From: Triticum aestivum
Taxonomy: Eukaryota; Streptophyta; Magnoliopsida; Poales; Poaceae
Direction: 5' to 3'
Assembly: GCF_018294505.1 (NCBI RefSeq)
Contig: NC_057807.1
Span: 164,525,397-164,589,396, forward strand
Length of the DNA: 64,000 nucleotides
Every line of letters starts with the position of its first letter. Position 1 is the first letter of the stretch. Both the position numbers and the translations under genes were made by a program. Shown one piece after another: positions 1-10,777 of the stretch. The notes beneath the pieces are model-generated. The model saw nothing but the letters and a program-made list of their open reading frames with translations, was not told the origin of the DNA and did no database searches.

Positions 1-710
1 CTGGGTATTGACTGCTATGTTATTTCCTTTACTTGATTCCTTCCTTTGTATGTTTTTACCCTACGCTTTTTAGGGAACTTGCCGACGCAGGCACCCTTGC
101 CGCGAGCGCTGAGTGCGGGACGTCAGCAGCCTGCTGGCGGTGCCGCTACCGACAAGAAACCTTGTCGCAACTAGTCGCAGCTCACTTAAGTTGTTGAGCG
201 GACTCAAAACAAAGTAAGGGCGCAACTAGCTACGAGTTGGTTCCTCCGCGCACAGGTTTTTCATACAAAGTACGGTCGTTCGAGGAAGATAACTTAAAAA
301 AAATTTAAAAACTGATTGCTCAAACTTTGGCAACTTAGTTTTTCTGTCATTTGCTTCCCGGCAAGGCGAAACTTTTCTTGAACGACGCCTAGTCGACACC
401 ATTATCTTCTCCTCTCCCCCCGGCAAACTTGTGTGCGAGGGAACCTTTCCTTCTTTTAAGAAAGAGAAAGAAGAGAAAATAATGATATGGAGCCTTACGG
501 CTCGTTATTGCTTACAGGAGGCAGGTGCTGCACAAAGTGTCAGATAATGTATGCGAAAAGAAAGAAAGCATGAAATTGACAAGATGTGCGGAGCACATGA
601 ACTTTATTTATGCACGGGGTCTGCGCCCGGCTTTGTACGAAGGATTACATGCAACAGCGGCAAGACTTGTACAAAAGGTGGTTGCCGGAACAGCTTCCGG
701 CAACCGCGCC
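1..710 (-). other. Non-coding stretch downstream of pol in the minus Tat copy
   Basis: This is the reverse-complement counterpart of 56236-56945 in the other Tat copy. It follows the integrase stop and precedes the place where the antisense gene would begin. Short ORFs are present but are not conserved as frames. No promoter or terminator could be identified with confidence. Confidence 0.7.
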
Positions 711-2234
711 CTATGGGTAAAACTTACAAAGATGTTCAATGTTCCAGGAGTTGCTCACCGGAATGCCATCTTCGGTCTCAAGGCGGACAACGCCAGGCCT
801 AGTGACTCGTTTCACCCGATAAGGGCCTTCCCACTTCGGCGTCAACTTGTTGGAATTCTTGGCGGACTGAATGCGCCAAAGAACAAGGTCACCTTCCTCG
901 AAACTTCTGACACTAACTTTGCGGCTATGGTAGCGGCGCAAAGCTTGCTGATATCGAGCAGCTCGTACAGCGGCCTGAAGACGGTCCTCCTCAACGAGCA
1001 GCGCGTCATCTTGTCGCAGCTGCTCTTGCTCAAGCTCATCATAAGCGAGCACTCGAGGCGACCCGTATGCGAGTTCTGTGGGGAGAACTGCCTCTGCTCC
1101 ATAGACTAGAGCGAAAGGTGTCTAGCCAGTGGCTCGATTTGGTGTCGTCCTGATCGACCAAAGAACCACCGGCAGCTCCTCGATCCAGTTTCTTCCGCAC
1201 TTGCGCAGCCTGTCGAAGGTTCTGGTCTTGAGTCCTCGCAGCACTTCAGCATTTGCCCTCTCCGCTTGATTGTTGCTTCTCAGATGAGCAACAGAAGCGA
1301 AGCAAACCTTGGCGCCAAGATCTTGGACGTACTGCATGAAGGTGCGGCTCGTGAATTGCATGCCGTTGTCGGTGATGATCCTGTTAGGGATCCCGAAACG
1401 GCAAACAATCAACCTGAAGAACTTGACTGCTGACTGTGCTGTCACCTTCCTCACTGGTTCCACTTCCGGCCACTTTGTGAACTTGTCGATTGCAACATAC
1501 CAGTACTCAAAGCCCCCGACAGCTCGGGGGAAGGGGCCGAGGATGTCGAGCCCCCAGACCGAAAATGGCCAGGATAAAGGGATCGTCTGGAGAGCTTGAG
1601 CTGGCTGGTGTATCTGCTTGGAATGGAACTGGCACGCTTCACACTTGGTTACTTGTGCAGTTGCATCCTGGAGGGCTGTTGGCCAAAAGAAACCTTGCCG
1701 GAACGCTTTGCCGGCAAGTGCTCTTGCGCCAATGTGGTGACCACATATGCCTCCATGTATCTCTGCCAACAGCTGTTGTCCATCTTCCCAGCGAATACAC
1801 TTCAATTTCACACCGTTGAGTCTTATTCCGTACAGTGTGTTGTCGACAAACTTGTACATACTTGACTGCTGGGCTACTCTTTCCGCTTCTTCTTGCTCTT
1901 CGGGAAGTTCTCCTGTCTGAAGGAAATGGACAATCTGCTGCGCCCATGCTGGAGCTTGCGGCTCGACAACCAGGACTAAAGGCACATCTGCTGCTGCGGG
2001 AACATCCGCTTCTACGGCAAGAACCTGCGGCTCAGCCGGAGCTTGACGTTCCCCAGCAAGCTTGCCGGAGCAAAACTTGTCGGGAGCGTCTGCTTCAACG
2101 GAACAAACCCTAAGGCTTGTCGGAGCAGACTGCTCCTCAGCACTCTTGGTGTTGATCTTGGGGACCTTCTTGGCGGCGGCCTCGGGGAGCTCTGCCGGAA
2201 AGTAGTCACCAGAAACCAACTTCCTTTTCTTGCT
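711..2234 (-). pseudogene. Integrase region of the Tat pol polyprotein, one internal stop
   Basis: Integrase inserts the cDNA into host DNA as part of the retrotransposon particle. The frame runs from about 2219 down to 711. It shows a linker rich in Ala and Pro, a zinc-binding segment ending in C-x-x-C (CEAC), then a catalytic core with D in WGLDILGPF, D in TDNG and E in QAERANAEV. The C-terminal part contains a GDLVLWR strand and ends in NIEHLCKFYP; no chromodomain is seen. A TAG at 1122-1124 breaks the frame where the other copy reads CAG (Gln before TPFALVYG), so this is a point nonsense change. The usually conserved HPxSNGQAE segment reads HLRSNNQAE, suggesting further decay. In the parent this was continuous with the RT region. 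Confidence 0.9.
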
Positions 2235-4244
2235 CTATCCAGTCGATGGTGTTACAGATGGTTGAGTCAGCTTGAGCACAAAGATCTCTGGTTCCACAGG
2301 TAACTTTAGTGCGGCGCACTTTGACAGGCCATCGGCAATGTCATTCTGAGCTCTTGGAACATGTTCCATCTGTAGGACGTCAAAGTGCTCTTCTAGCTTT
2401 CTTACTTCATCAACATATGCTTCCATCAACGGACTCTGATAATTCTTGTTCACTTGGCGTACGACAAGCTGTGAGTCACCCCTGACAATGAGCTTCTTGA
2501 TCCCAAGGTCTGCTGCGATCCTGAGACCGGCAAGCAAACCTTCATACTCTGCAGTATTGTTTGTTGCTTGCTCCTTGGGAAAGTGCATCTGGACTACGTA
2601 CTTGAGGTGCTCTCCGGTGGGTGCGACAAGCAGCACGCCAGCACCGGCGCCTTGCAGCGAGAAGGCACCATCAAAGTACATCAGCCACTCTTTGCTTGCC
2701 TCCTTGACGGGGATGCTCGTTTCTGGAATTTCTTCATCTGGTGTTGGCGTCCACTCTGCTATGAACTCTGCCAATGCTCTGCTTTGGATAGTTGAAGTGC
2801 TCTCAAACTTGAGGCCAAAGCTTGACAGTTCTAGCGCCCACTCGACAATCCTGCCTGTTGCTTCTGGATTCTGCAGTATCCTCTTCAGCGGAAAGCGAGT
2901 GACAACTGTGACCTCATGTGCTTGGAAGTAATGGTGCAGCTTTCTCGAGGCCATGAGAAGGCCAAAAAGCAACTTCTGCACACCAGAATACCTTGACCTA
3001 GCCCCCTGCAGAAGGGAATTGACAAAGTAAACTGGGCGCTGCACCATTTTCTTCTGCACCTCCTTGTGCACCTGCACAGATCCATCCTTGTCGGGACCTA
3101 AGCTTGTCGGCGAAGTCCCCTGCTTGTCGCCGGATGTGTCTGCCGTGGTTGCTGGCTTATCATCCGCCTCCCTCTCCGCTACTAACGCAGCACTAACCAC
3201 TTGATTGGTTGCCGCTAGATACAGCAGCAACTTCTCTTGTGGCTTAGGTGCGACAAGTATTGGAGAGGAGGACATGTATCTCTTCAAGTCCTGCAGCGCA
3301 GCCTCCGCCTCCGGAGTCCATTTCATTGGACCTGCCTTTTTCAATATTTTGAAAAATGGCAGGGCGCGCTCAGCAGAGCGAGAGATAAACCTGCTGAGAG
3401 CAGCCACGCAACCGGCAAGCCTTCGTACATCCTCGACGCGCTTTGGTGCTTCAATCTGCTCGATGGCCTTGATCTTGTCGGGATTGGCTTCAATTACCCG
3501 CTGAGACACGAAGAACCCGAGAAGCTTGCCGGAAGGGACTCCAAACACGCACTTCTCGGGGTTAAGCTTGAGGTTGATCTTGCGCAGATTTGCGAAAGTT
3601 TCGTCTAAATCTTGAATCAGAGTAGCCTTGTCCTTGCTCTTGACCACTATATCATCCATGTAGGCTTCCACATTTCTGTGTATCTGTGGCTCAAAAGTGA
3701 CATGGACTACTCTTGCAAATGTGGAACCAGCATTCTTTAAACCAAAAGGCATCCGTACAAAACAGTATGTGCCACATGGGGTGATGAATGCGGTTTTCTC
3801 CTCATCCTCTTCTGCCATGAAGATCTGATGGTATCCTGAGTATGCATCAAGAAATGAAAGCAAATCACATCCGGTTGTGGAGTCAACAATCTGGTCTATG
3901 CGTGGCAAGGGAAATGGGTCCTTGGGACAAGCTTTATTGACATCGGTAAAGTCTATACAAAGCCTCCATTTTCCGTTGGCCTTGCGCACGACTACAGGAT
4001 TGGCCAACCACGTGGGATTGAGCACTCCTTTGACAAGGCCTGCTGCTTCCAACTTCTTGATTTCTTCTGCAATGAACTCTTGGCGCTCCACTGCTTGTTT
4101 CCTGACTTTCTGCTTGACGGGCCGCGCATGAGGACAAACAGCAAGATGTTGCTCAATTACTTTCCTGGGAACACCGGGGATGTCAGACGGTTGCCACGCA
4201 AACACGACGACATTCGCCCGCAGGAAAGCAACGAGCGCGCTTTC
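2235..4244 (-). CDS. Reverse transcriptase with gypsy and archaeal-type RNase H domains
   Basis: This frame is open from just after the shared TAG at 4245-4247 to a TAG at 2235-2237. Counted from the Met at 4205, RT occupies about residues 50-230, with CIDFTDVNKA, FLDAYSGYHQ, MPFGLKNAGSTF and the catalytic YMDD at about 182-185. A gypsy-type RNase H follows, and then a second, archaeal-type RNase H (YFDGA, NNTAEYEGLLAGL, GDSQLVV) at about 505-640. Dual RNase H is known from the Tat lineage. The terminal TAG replaces a Gln codon before SKKRKLVSG, so RT and integrase were once joined. This is the best preserved RT frame in the window. Activity is doubtful because gag is broken and a stop separates it from protease. 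Confidence 0.92.
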   Translation of the reverse strand, partial: ESALVAFLRANVVVFAWQPSDIPGVPRKVIEQHLAVCPHARPVKQKVRKQAVERQEFIAEEIKKLEAAGLVKGVLNPTWLANPVVVRKANGKWRLCIDFTDVNKACPKDPFPLPRIDQIVDSTTGCDLLSFLDAYSGYHQIFMAEEDEEKTAFITPCGTYCFVRMPFGLKNAGSTFARVVHVTFEPQIHRNVEAYMDDIVVKSKDKATLIQDLDETFANLRKINLKLNPEKCVFGVPSGKLLGFFVSQRVIEANPDKIKAIEQIEAPKRVEDVRRLAGCVAALSRFISRSAERALPFFKILKKAGPMKWTPEAEAALQDLKRYMSSSPILVAPKPQEKLLLYLAATNQVVSAALVAEREADDKPATTADTSGDKQGTSPTSLGPDKDGSVQVHKEVQKKMVQRPVYFVNSLLQGARSRYSGVQKLLFGLLMASRKLHHYFQAHEVTVVTRFPLKRILQNPEATGRIVEWALELSSFGLKFESTSTIQSRALAEFIAEWTPTPDEEIPETSIPVKEASKEWLMYFDGAFSLQGAGAGVLLVAPTGEHLKYVVQMHFPKEQATNNTAEYEGLLAGLRIAADLGIKKLIVRGDSQLVVRQVNKNYQSPLMEAYVDEVRKLEEHFDVLQMEHVPRAQNDIADGLSKCAALKLPVEPEIFVLKLTQPSVTPSTG

Positions 4245-5162
4245 CTATTTAGGGTCAAGAGTGGCACTGATGGTGAAGGTACCACCAGTGTCGTCCTCCT
4301 TGGCGGACACCTTCTTGGTCTCTAGTGGATCTGCCATCGTCTTCTTAAACTTGCCGGTGGAGCTCGATGGTGCGTCCTCGACGGTAGCGCAGCACTCTGA
4401 AGAGGTGCGCTTGCCGGAGTGGGCATCAGAGCTCTTGCCGAACTTGGTCTTCTTCTTCCCCCCGGGAGCTTCAGTGGCAAGTGATCTGTGATGTGTTGCG
4501 GCTGCTGCTTCTCGGTAGATCTTGTCGGCGCAGATAAGAGCATCCTTCTTGTCGCCAGGGACAGAGATGACACTTATCGGTCCTGGCATCTTGAGCATGT
4601 TGTATGCATAGTGAGAGGCTGCCATGAACTTGGCGAGCACTAGACGGCCGAGTATCCCATTGTAGGGCAATGGAAAGTCAGCAACGTCAAAAGTGACCCT
4701 CTCAGTCCTGAAGTTCAACTCTCTGCCAAAAGTGACCGGCAACGTGATCTTTCCCTTCGTCTTGCTCCTTCCCGGATTGATTCCTTGGAATGCACCGGTT
4801 TCTTCGAGCTCGCTGTCAGGGATCTGGAGCTTCTGGAGTACCGCGGAGGAGATCAGGTTCAAGCCGGCCCCCCCATCAACTAGCATCTTAGTGACTTTGA
4901 GGTTGCGGATAGTTGGTGAAACCAACATCGGCAAGCACCCAACCGCAGTTATGCGATCAGGGTGGTCCTCAATATCAAAGATGATAGGCGTGCTGGACCA
5001 TTTCAGAGGCTTGCGTGACTCTACGGATGGTTCTGCTGCATTGACTTCCCGCATCCACTGCTTGAGCTGGCGGTGTGAAGTATGCAGAGAAGCACCGCCG
5101 TCAACGCACAAGACCTCTGTGGCTTTCTGAAACTCCTGCTCATCGGCCTCGTCATCATCCAT
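4245..5162 (-). CDS. Gag tail and aspartic protease of the minus Tat copy
   Basis: Retroviral-type aspartic protease processes the polyprotein. The catalytic motif is seen in MLVDGGAGLNLISSAVL, followed by the hydrophobic partner strand ILGRLVLAKF. The upstream part is a very acidic linker. The frame stops at TAG 4245-4247 (context CCT AAA TAG GAA AGC). Exactly the same stop and context occur in the other Tat copy at 52699-52701, and RT continues in the same frame after it. The start given is the first Met of the open segment; the parental protein began upstream in gag. Confidence 0.88.
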   Translation of the reverse strand: MDDDEADEQEFQKATEVLCVDGGASLHTSHRQLKQWMREVNAAEPSVESRKPLKWSSTPIIFDIEDHPDRITAVGCLPMLVSPTIRNLKVTKMLVDGGAGLNLISSAVLQKLQIPDSELEETGAFQGINPGRSKTKGKITLPVTFGRELNFRTERVTFDVADFPLPYNGILGRLVLAKFMAASHYAYNMLKMPGPISVISVPGDKKDALICADKIYREAAAATHHRSLATEAPGGKKKTKFGKSSDAHSGKRTSSECCATVEDAPSSSTGKFKKTMADPLETKKVSAKEDDTGGTFTISATLDPK

Positions 5163-7024
5163 GTCTTCATCGTCGTCGTCATCTTCGTCCTTGTCGCGGT
5201 CGCGGGGAGGTCTGTCTCCTTGCCGCTGCTTGGCCTTGCCGCGGCGTCCTCCCCGGCCGGGGCGTTTCTTGCTGGCTCCTCCAGCACCTTCCTGGGCCTT
5301 CTCCTTGTCGCGTCGCTCGTACTCAGCCTTCTGCTGCTCGACAAGCTGCTCGACTTTCTTGCAGCTCTAAAGATCATGGCCCTTGGTGCGGTGGATCTTG
5401 CAGTACTGCTTGCCGGAGCCGTCCTGCTTGTCGGCGGCCGCCACAGCCTGGATCTCCTTGCCGTAGCTGCCAGCTTTAGCTTTCTTGCACCACCTCCATT
5501 GCCGGACAGCTCAACAACTAGCATTTCTTTGCACTTTTTCTTCCTGTTGTTCCGCCGCCGGCCTTTCTTTGCCGGGGCAGCATCCTCACTGTTAGACCCT
5601 CCTGCTCCTGTATTCTCTCCGGGGAGTTTCCTCCCCTCTTCAGCACGTGCACACTTATCGGCCAGGGCATATAGCTCACTGACATCTCTGATCTTGCACA
5701 TCGCCATCTCCTCCCGCATCCTGCGGTTTCGTACGTTCTGATGAAACGCACTGATGACCGCGGCAGGGTGGACATCTAGGATGTTGTGCTGCACATGGCT
5801 GAATCTCTGAATATACTTGCGCAGGGGCTCTCCTTCCTTCTGGGCGAGCAGATGAAGATCGCTTTCTTGGCCATGAGGCTTGTGGCCGCCTGTGAAGGCG
5901 CCGACAAACTGATGGCATAGATCAGCCCAAGAGGATATGGAGTTGTTCGGCAAGTGCATGAGCCAGGATCTGACATTGGGCTTGAGCACCAGCGGGAAAT
6001 AGTTGGCAAGGATGTTGTCGTCTCGCCCCCCCCCCCCCTGGCAGCTTGCACCGCAATGGTGTAGGTGCTGAGGAACTCCAACGGATGCGACTTGCCGTCG
6101 TACTTCTCTGGTACGTCTGGTTTGAAATTCTTCTTGCTGGGCCACTGGACTTGCCGCAGCTCACGAGTGAACGCAGGGCAACCTACCGCGTACGGCAAGT
6201 CGCCTGGTTCCCCTGGCACATGCACGTCAACAGAGGGCCCAGCGCGCTGGTTTGACTGACGCCGCGCTTCTCTTCGGCGCTCGATGCGAGTACGTGCGTC
6301 TTCTTGTTGTCGTTCGTGAAGAACTTGGCGCTGATCGCGACGAGCTCGTGGATCTGATGACGCGGTAGACCCGGCGAGTCGGCGATCTTGGCCTTCGGGG
6401 TGGAGAGTGCATGGTGGTTGCACCCCCATCTATCTTGTCGCCATCGTCTCGCGCTTGGCGGTCCTGCCGCGGCAACGATGTACTTGGTTGCCGCGCAGTG
6501 TCGCCGTTGGCGAAGCCGATGAGACTCTGAATAGTGGCCCTCCATTCGTCGGTCTTGTCCGCTTTCGGAGGGTAATCGAGGAGCAGTTGAGCTCGCGCCA
6601 AAGCTTCTGCTGGAGTGGTGGGCGGCAGAGGCGAACGGTGCGAGGAGTGGGACATGCTCGGACTTCTAACTATGTTAGAAGGAGCAGTATCCCGTACAGG
6701 CGACCGTACCTCGCTCGGGCCAGCATGCTGGCGTGCGTGTTGGTCTTGAGCACCGCGAGATCCACCAGCTTGATCTTGGCCCAACGAGTGCATGGTACTG
6801 CGAATACCATGACGCTGTTGGTCTCGTGCCTCCTGAGATGGGTGCGGTGCGCGTACGGACGCCGAGGTCTGCGCGGCCTTGTCCTTGGACTTGGCAGCAC
6901 TGTGAGCACCCTCGTCGACGCCCGTTCTTCCTCCAGCGTCTACCCCACCGCCCGCTTGCTCCGGTGGGGGTGGGATCGACGCGGACGGAACTGCTGCCTG
7001 CGAAGCCTTCTTCTTCGGTGGCAT
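5163..7024 (-). pseudogene. Gag of the minus Tat copy, multiply frameshifted
   Basis: Gag forms the cytoplasmic particle. The ATG at 7024-7022 (MPPKKKAS) matches the start in the other copy. An Ala/Pro/Gln-rich N-terminus precedes a retrotransposon gag domain (NVRSWLMHLPNNSISSWADL, then KYIQRFSHVQ) and a C-x-x-H...H...C knuckle (CKIHRTKGHDL-stop-SC). Against the other copy there is a deletion of roughly 17 bp near 6370, a frame change at a run of 13 C (G on the coding strand) at 6026-6038, another frame change near 5480, and a TAG at 5367-5369 in the knuckle. No functional Gag can come from this copy. Confidence 0.85.
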
Positions 7025-7086
7025 GTCGATGAGGATGATGAAGATAGCTCGTGTGCATGCCGGATCAGGTTCACACAATCTCGACG

Positions 7087-7105
7087 CCCCCTACCTGGCG
7101 CGCCA
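7087..7105 (-). promoter_or_regulatory. Primer-binding site, Tat element
   Basis: On the minus strand TGGCGCGCCAGGTAGGGGG lies four bases inside the LTR end. It is identical to the site at 49836-49854 of the other copy. The primer tRNA could not be assigned by eye. Confidence 0.7.
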
Positions 7106-7109
7106 AAGA

Positions 7110-8058
7110 TGTCGGGGAAACTGATCCACGAACACCTATGGGACCGGCGGACCGAGCCCCTTTCGGTTCGGCGGGGGGCGGAGATCGCACGAAGAGCAGA
7201 TCGAGGCGGAGCACACGAGCAGTTTACTCAGCTTCGGAGCTCTCTGGAGAGATAATACTCCTACTGCTGCTTGTATGTGTATATTGAGTTCTTGCTCAGG
7301 AGCGATGAGAGCTACCATACCGAGCGTGAGAGTGTTCCTGGCTTTCGAATGAGCCGAACCCCTCTACGTTGCGCATGGGCCTCCTTTTATATGCTCAAGG
7401 GGTCACCGACAGGTGGCAACGCAGACAAAGGGCAAAGACGGAAAAAGAGATGCGGTAGGTACAACTACCTATACTGTAGATACAGTGTATCACACCTAAC
7501 CCTGACGGCAGGGGACAAAGGCATTAAATGTCCGTCTGTGTCGCCCAAACAGTGCAGAAAGAGACCGTCAGGGACGCCACCACTCTCCACGATGGCCTTC
7601 TTGTCAGCGCCGGTTGCCACCGTGCACCGCTGGCTGCACAGCCTCCCGCCACGCGCGCCTGAAAAGGCCTCCAGGGCGACACGTTCGTGGATGTGCTGGA
7701 GCGCGGGTGCGGAGTGGCCGCTCGCCGCGGCAAGTGCCTTGCCGCGGTTGTTGTCTTGTCGGGCCCGGGAGCTTGTCGCTCGCCGAGCCTTGCCGGGACG
7801 CGTGGCGGGTCGCGGCAAGCTTTCTTGAGACGCCTCGGCTGGCCTTCCCGGCAAGCTCCTCTTGCCGGGGCCTTGTCTTCTTGGCTTGAATACTTTGTTC
7901 TTGAATGGATTCCCGGCAAGCTTCTCTTGCCGGGGTCTTGTCTCCTAAGGAGCCACGGAGGATCTTGGCGGTCGCCTGGCCAGCCTTGCCGCGGCGTGCT
8001 ACGATTGCCCGTGCACGAGTTCGGGATACTAGAGTACCCCTACTCTAGTACACCGACA
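7110..8058 (-). repeat. 5' LTR of the minus Tat element
   Basis: This 949-bp LTR is bounded by TG...CA on the minus strand. It is the reverse complement of the LTRs at 48908-49831 and 61031-61952, with scattered substitutions and small indels. It carries the CTTGCCG/CGGCAAG word many times. A TATA box reads CATATAAAAG on the minus strand at 7383-7392. Confidence 0.95.
7383..7392 (-). promoter_or_regulatory. TATA box of the Tat LTR
   Basis: CATATAAAAG on the minus strand is conserved at the same LTR position in the other copy (49539-49548 and 61660-61669). It marks the U3/R promoter for genomic RNA. Confidence 0.7.
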
Positions 8059-8476
8059 AGCGTGAAGGTACAAGACTCAAGACTTCGGCCTGTGTCCGGA
8101 TGGGACTCTCCTTTGCGTGGAAGGCAAGCTTGGCGATTCGGATATTGTGTTTCCTTCCTTGTAACCGACTCCATGTAAACCCTAGCCCTCTCCGGTGTCT
8201 ATATAAATCAGAGAGGTTGGTCCTTAGAAGGCCGATCACAATTACAATCATACCATCATAGGCTAGCTCTTAGGGTTTAGCCTCTACGATCTCGTGGTAG
8301 ATCTACTCTTGTACTACCCATATCATCAATATTAATCAAGCAGGAAGTACGGTTTTACCTCCATCGAGAGGGCCCGAACCTCGGTAAACATCTGTGTCCC
8401 TTGCTTCCTGTTACCATCAGCCTTGACGCACAGATCGGGACCCCCTACTCGAGATCCGGCAGTTTTGACACTGACA
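8059..8476 (+). repeat. 5' LTR remnant of the Fatima-like element
   Basis: The remnant aligns without net indel to 30867-31284. It contains a TATA box (CTATATAAAT near 8199-8208) and ends TGACACTGACA. Confidence 0.92.
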
Positions 8477-8495
8477 TTGGTGCTTTCATTGAGAG
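8477..8495 (+). promoter_or_regulatory. Primer-binding site of the Fatima-like element
   Basis: TTGGTGCTTTCATTGAGAG directly follows the LTR terminus, where a PBS is expected. The tRNA is not assigned. Confidence 0.55.
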
Positions 8496-8523
8496 TTCCT
8501 CTGTGTCGTCACTGTCAGGCTCG

Positions 8524-9006
8524 ATGGCTCCTTCAATCGTCACCACCGACGCTGTCCAGGCTGAGACTTTACTCCCCGGACAGATCTTCGCGTTCGGCGG
8601 ATTCGCACTGCGGGACAATTCGCTTGGCCACCTGGAGCAGATCGATAGCTATGCCCCCGGCCACCAGGTCAGGTTCAGAAACTTGAACTACACGGCGGAT
8701 ATCCGCGGAGACTTGATCTTCAACAGATTCAGGCCAGCGCCAGGAGCACCGAACAGTCACGATGAGCACGGCTTAGACCTACTGTCAGACGATGCTCGGG
8801 ATATCACCCCAGCAGAAGCCTCGGATCTAAGTCCGGGGCAGGTTGCGCTGCCTGAGGACGGAGGGCTGGACCCCACCCTGCAGGCCGCACCCTCATCGGC
8901 GATGGAGCCGAACACAGGCCTCACTTCTGAGGGAGCCTGTAACTCTAGAGCCCCGGATTCATATCCGGTTGTAGGTTCCAGTCCGCGCGCCCCCGAGTCC
9001 GCCTAG
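8524..9006 (+). CDS. Leader ORF of the Fatima-like element
   Basis: This 160-residue frame starts at ATG 8524 shortly after the PBS and ends at TAG 9004-9006. It begins MAPSIVTTDAV, contains an FGGFALRDNSLGHLEQ segment and becomes acidic and Pro/Ser-rich. No catalytic motif is recognised. Its position suggests the N-terminal part of Gag or a separate leader protein. It is open over its whole length although the downstream gag is broken. Confidence 0.55.
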   Translation: MAPSIVTTDAVQAETLLPGQIFAFGGFALRDNSLGHLEQIDSYAPGHQVRFRNLNYTADIRGDLIFNRFRPAPGAPNSHDEHGLDLLSDDARDITPAEASDLSPGQVALPEDGGLDPTLQAAPSSAMEPNTGLTSEGACNSRAPDSYPVVGSSPRAPESA

Positions 9007-10079
9007 CCTGGTTGGGCTTCGGTAATGGAGTTCACCGCAGCAGACATCTTTTAGCACCCACCCTTTGGCGACATACTAAACTCATTTAAAATTCTCTCTT
9101 TGACAGAGAATTCCGGGCCGAACTATGTCCGGCTCAAGTGGGAAGCAGGCGACAAAGAAATTCGTTACACACCCACCACCCACTTGATAGCCACGGTTGA
9201 TGATTTAACCGGCGTGCTTGACTTCGACTCCGAAGGCATCGACGGTATGGACGACGATGCAGGAGAAGACTCAGAATCTATGGGCTACCGGATTTCTGCC
9301 TCGTCACATGAAATATACATGGTGGATACACCCAAGGAAGACGACGGTGATAATCCGGAACGTTGAAACCCCTGGGCAAAAACCAAAGCGACGGCGCAGA
9401 CGCCGTTCCAAATCCAGCAACAGTAAAAATATCAGCAAGAGCGCCAGAAGAATGGATACTCCGGTCAACCCCAAAGGCAACAACGACCAAACGGAACCAG
9501 CGATGGAGCAGGACGAACCAGGTCACGCCGAGCATAGTTCGGAGCAGACGCCCAAAGACAACAATCCAGAGGGACGAGTTCATCAAACCGGCCCAGGACA
9601 AGAAGACAGTCCGGACGATGACGCATTCATCATTCTGGAAGAACGCGTGGATTGAGAGAACCTCCACAGAAAGCTTATTGGCACAACGAGAAGTCTGAAG
9701 AGGTAGACGCAACGGCTTAAAGCCGCACAGGAAACGCTCAATCGCAGATGGAATAAAGTGCTAGACACTAAAGAAATATATGGCAATGATCGCCACACAA
9801 AGAGATACCCAAAACGTAAGCTACTGCCAGAATTGGACGACGAGGCCGTTCCACCAAAGAGTAACACGACCGGGAGACAAGACGTACCACTTCATAATCG
9901 TAACAAAGCAACTACCGAAGACGTGCACGATTTACGTGAGCACCTGGACAAGAAAGCTGGCGCAGCTTGGTCCATCTACGGATCTAGAGGACACACCCCG
10001 GCAGGAGACTGCGGTCGTCAAAACAATTATGACCACCAAATACCAGTTCGGAATAAACACCGGACACAACAATAGCCGA
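9007..10079 (+). pseudogene. Degraded region between leader ORF and gag domain
   Basis: Short open pieces in different frames (9100-9366, 9218-9655, 9758-10075) read as acidic, then basic, low-complexity protein without a recognised domain. A candidate splice acceptor (TTTGACAG) lies just before 9105, but no partner donor could be argued. It is best read as a frameshifted N-terminal extension of Gag. Confidence 0.4.
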
Positions 10080-10777
10080 CAGCATGCCACAGCACGTCCA
10101 GATATAGAGGGGCTGCCCACCCCCTATGCTTTACTGATGAAGTACTGGACCACGAATTCCCACAGGGCTTTAAACCTGTGAACATAGAGGCATACGACGG
10201 AACGACAGACCCAGGGGTCTGGATTGAGGACTTTATCCTACATATACATATGGCTCGCGGGGATGACCTCCACACCATCAAATATCTTCCCCTCAAACTA
10301 AAGGGACCAGCTCGGCATTGGTTGAAAAGCCTCCCCGAAAATTCAATTGGGAGCTGGGAGGAACTCGAGGATGCTTTCAGGGCCAATTTTCAAGGGACCT
10401 ATGTCCGGCCTCCGGATACTGACGACTTAAGTCACATAGTCCAACAGCCCGGAGAGTCCGCCCGCAAGCTTTGGAACAGATTCCTCACTAAGAAGAATCA
10501 AATTGTTGACTGTCCGGATGCCGAAGCCTTAGCGGCATTCAAACACAGCATCCGTGACGAGTGTCTCGCTAGACACCTCGGCCAAGAAAAGCCAAGGACA
10601 ATGGCAGCCCTAGCAAGCCTTATGACCCGCTTTTGCGCGGGAGAAGATAGCTGGCTAGCCCATAAAGGCACCAGCGACCCCAACACATCCGAAATAAGGG
10701 ATGGCAACGGGAAGCCACGGCGTAATAAAAATAAACGCCAAAATAAGGAAGAGAGCCCGGATAACACAACGGTTAAT
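10080..10777 (+). pseudogene. Gag domain of the Fatima-like element, interrupted by the copia insertion
   Basis: The retrotransposon gag domain is clear: IEAYDGTTDPGVWIEDF, YLPLKLKGPARHWLKSLP, GSWEELEDAFRANFQGTY, then a C-terminal basic tail with NKNKRQNKEE. The frame runs into the copia LTR at 10778 and resumes after the duplicated ttaat at 25287-25291. This shows the interruption is a clean insertion. Gag would package this element's RNA. Confidence 0.88.

Larger units (their letters stand above)
1..8058 (-). mobile_element. Tat-lineage Ty3/gypsy retrotransposon, right-hand (5') part, minus strand
   Basis: Reading leftward from 8058 the order is LTR, primer-binding site, gag, protease, RT, two RNase H domains and integrase, which is Ty3/gypsy order. 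The archaeal-type second RNase H is the mark of the Tat lineage. The 3' part, including the second LTR and the expected antisense gene, lies outside the window. The same family is present full length in opposite orientation at 48908-61952, so most reading-frame damage can be diagnosed by comparing the two copies. The element is inserted in the 5' LTR of the Fatima-like element: its LTR stops at 8058 and Fatima-like LTR sequence matching 30867 onward starts at 8059. The duplicated target on the left is not visible. The family name is not assigned. Confidence 0.93.

Noticed and set aside
5082..5741. Long hydrophobic Leu/Ala/Ser frame on the plus strand over gag/protease
   Set aside because: It is the antisense shadow of the acidic and Lys/Arg-rich Gag linker. 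It has no counterpart of its own and hydrophobicity follows from the codons opposite.
6407..7255. 282-codon plus-strand frame over the minus Tat gag
   Set aside because: Shadow of gag; it crosses the primer-binding site and LTR boundary, which a real gene of the element would not do.
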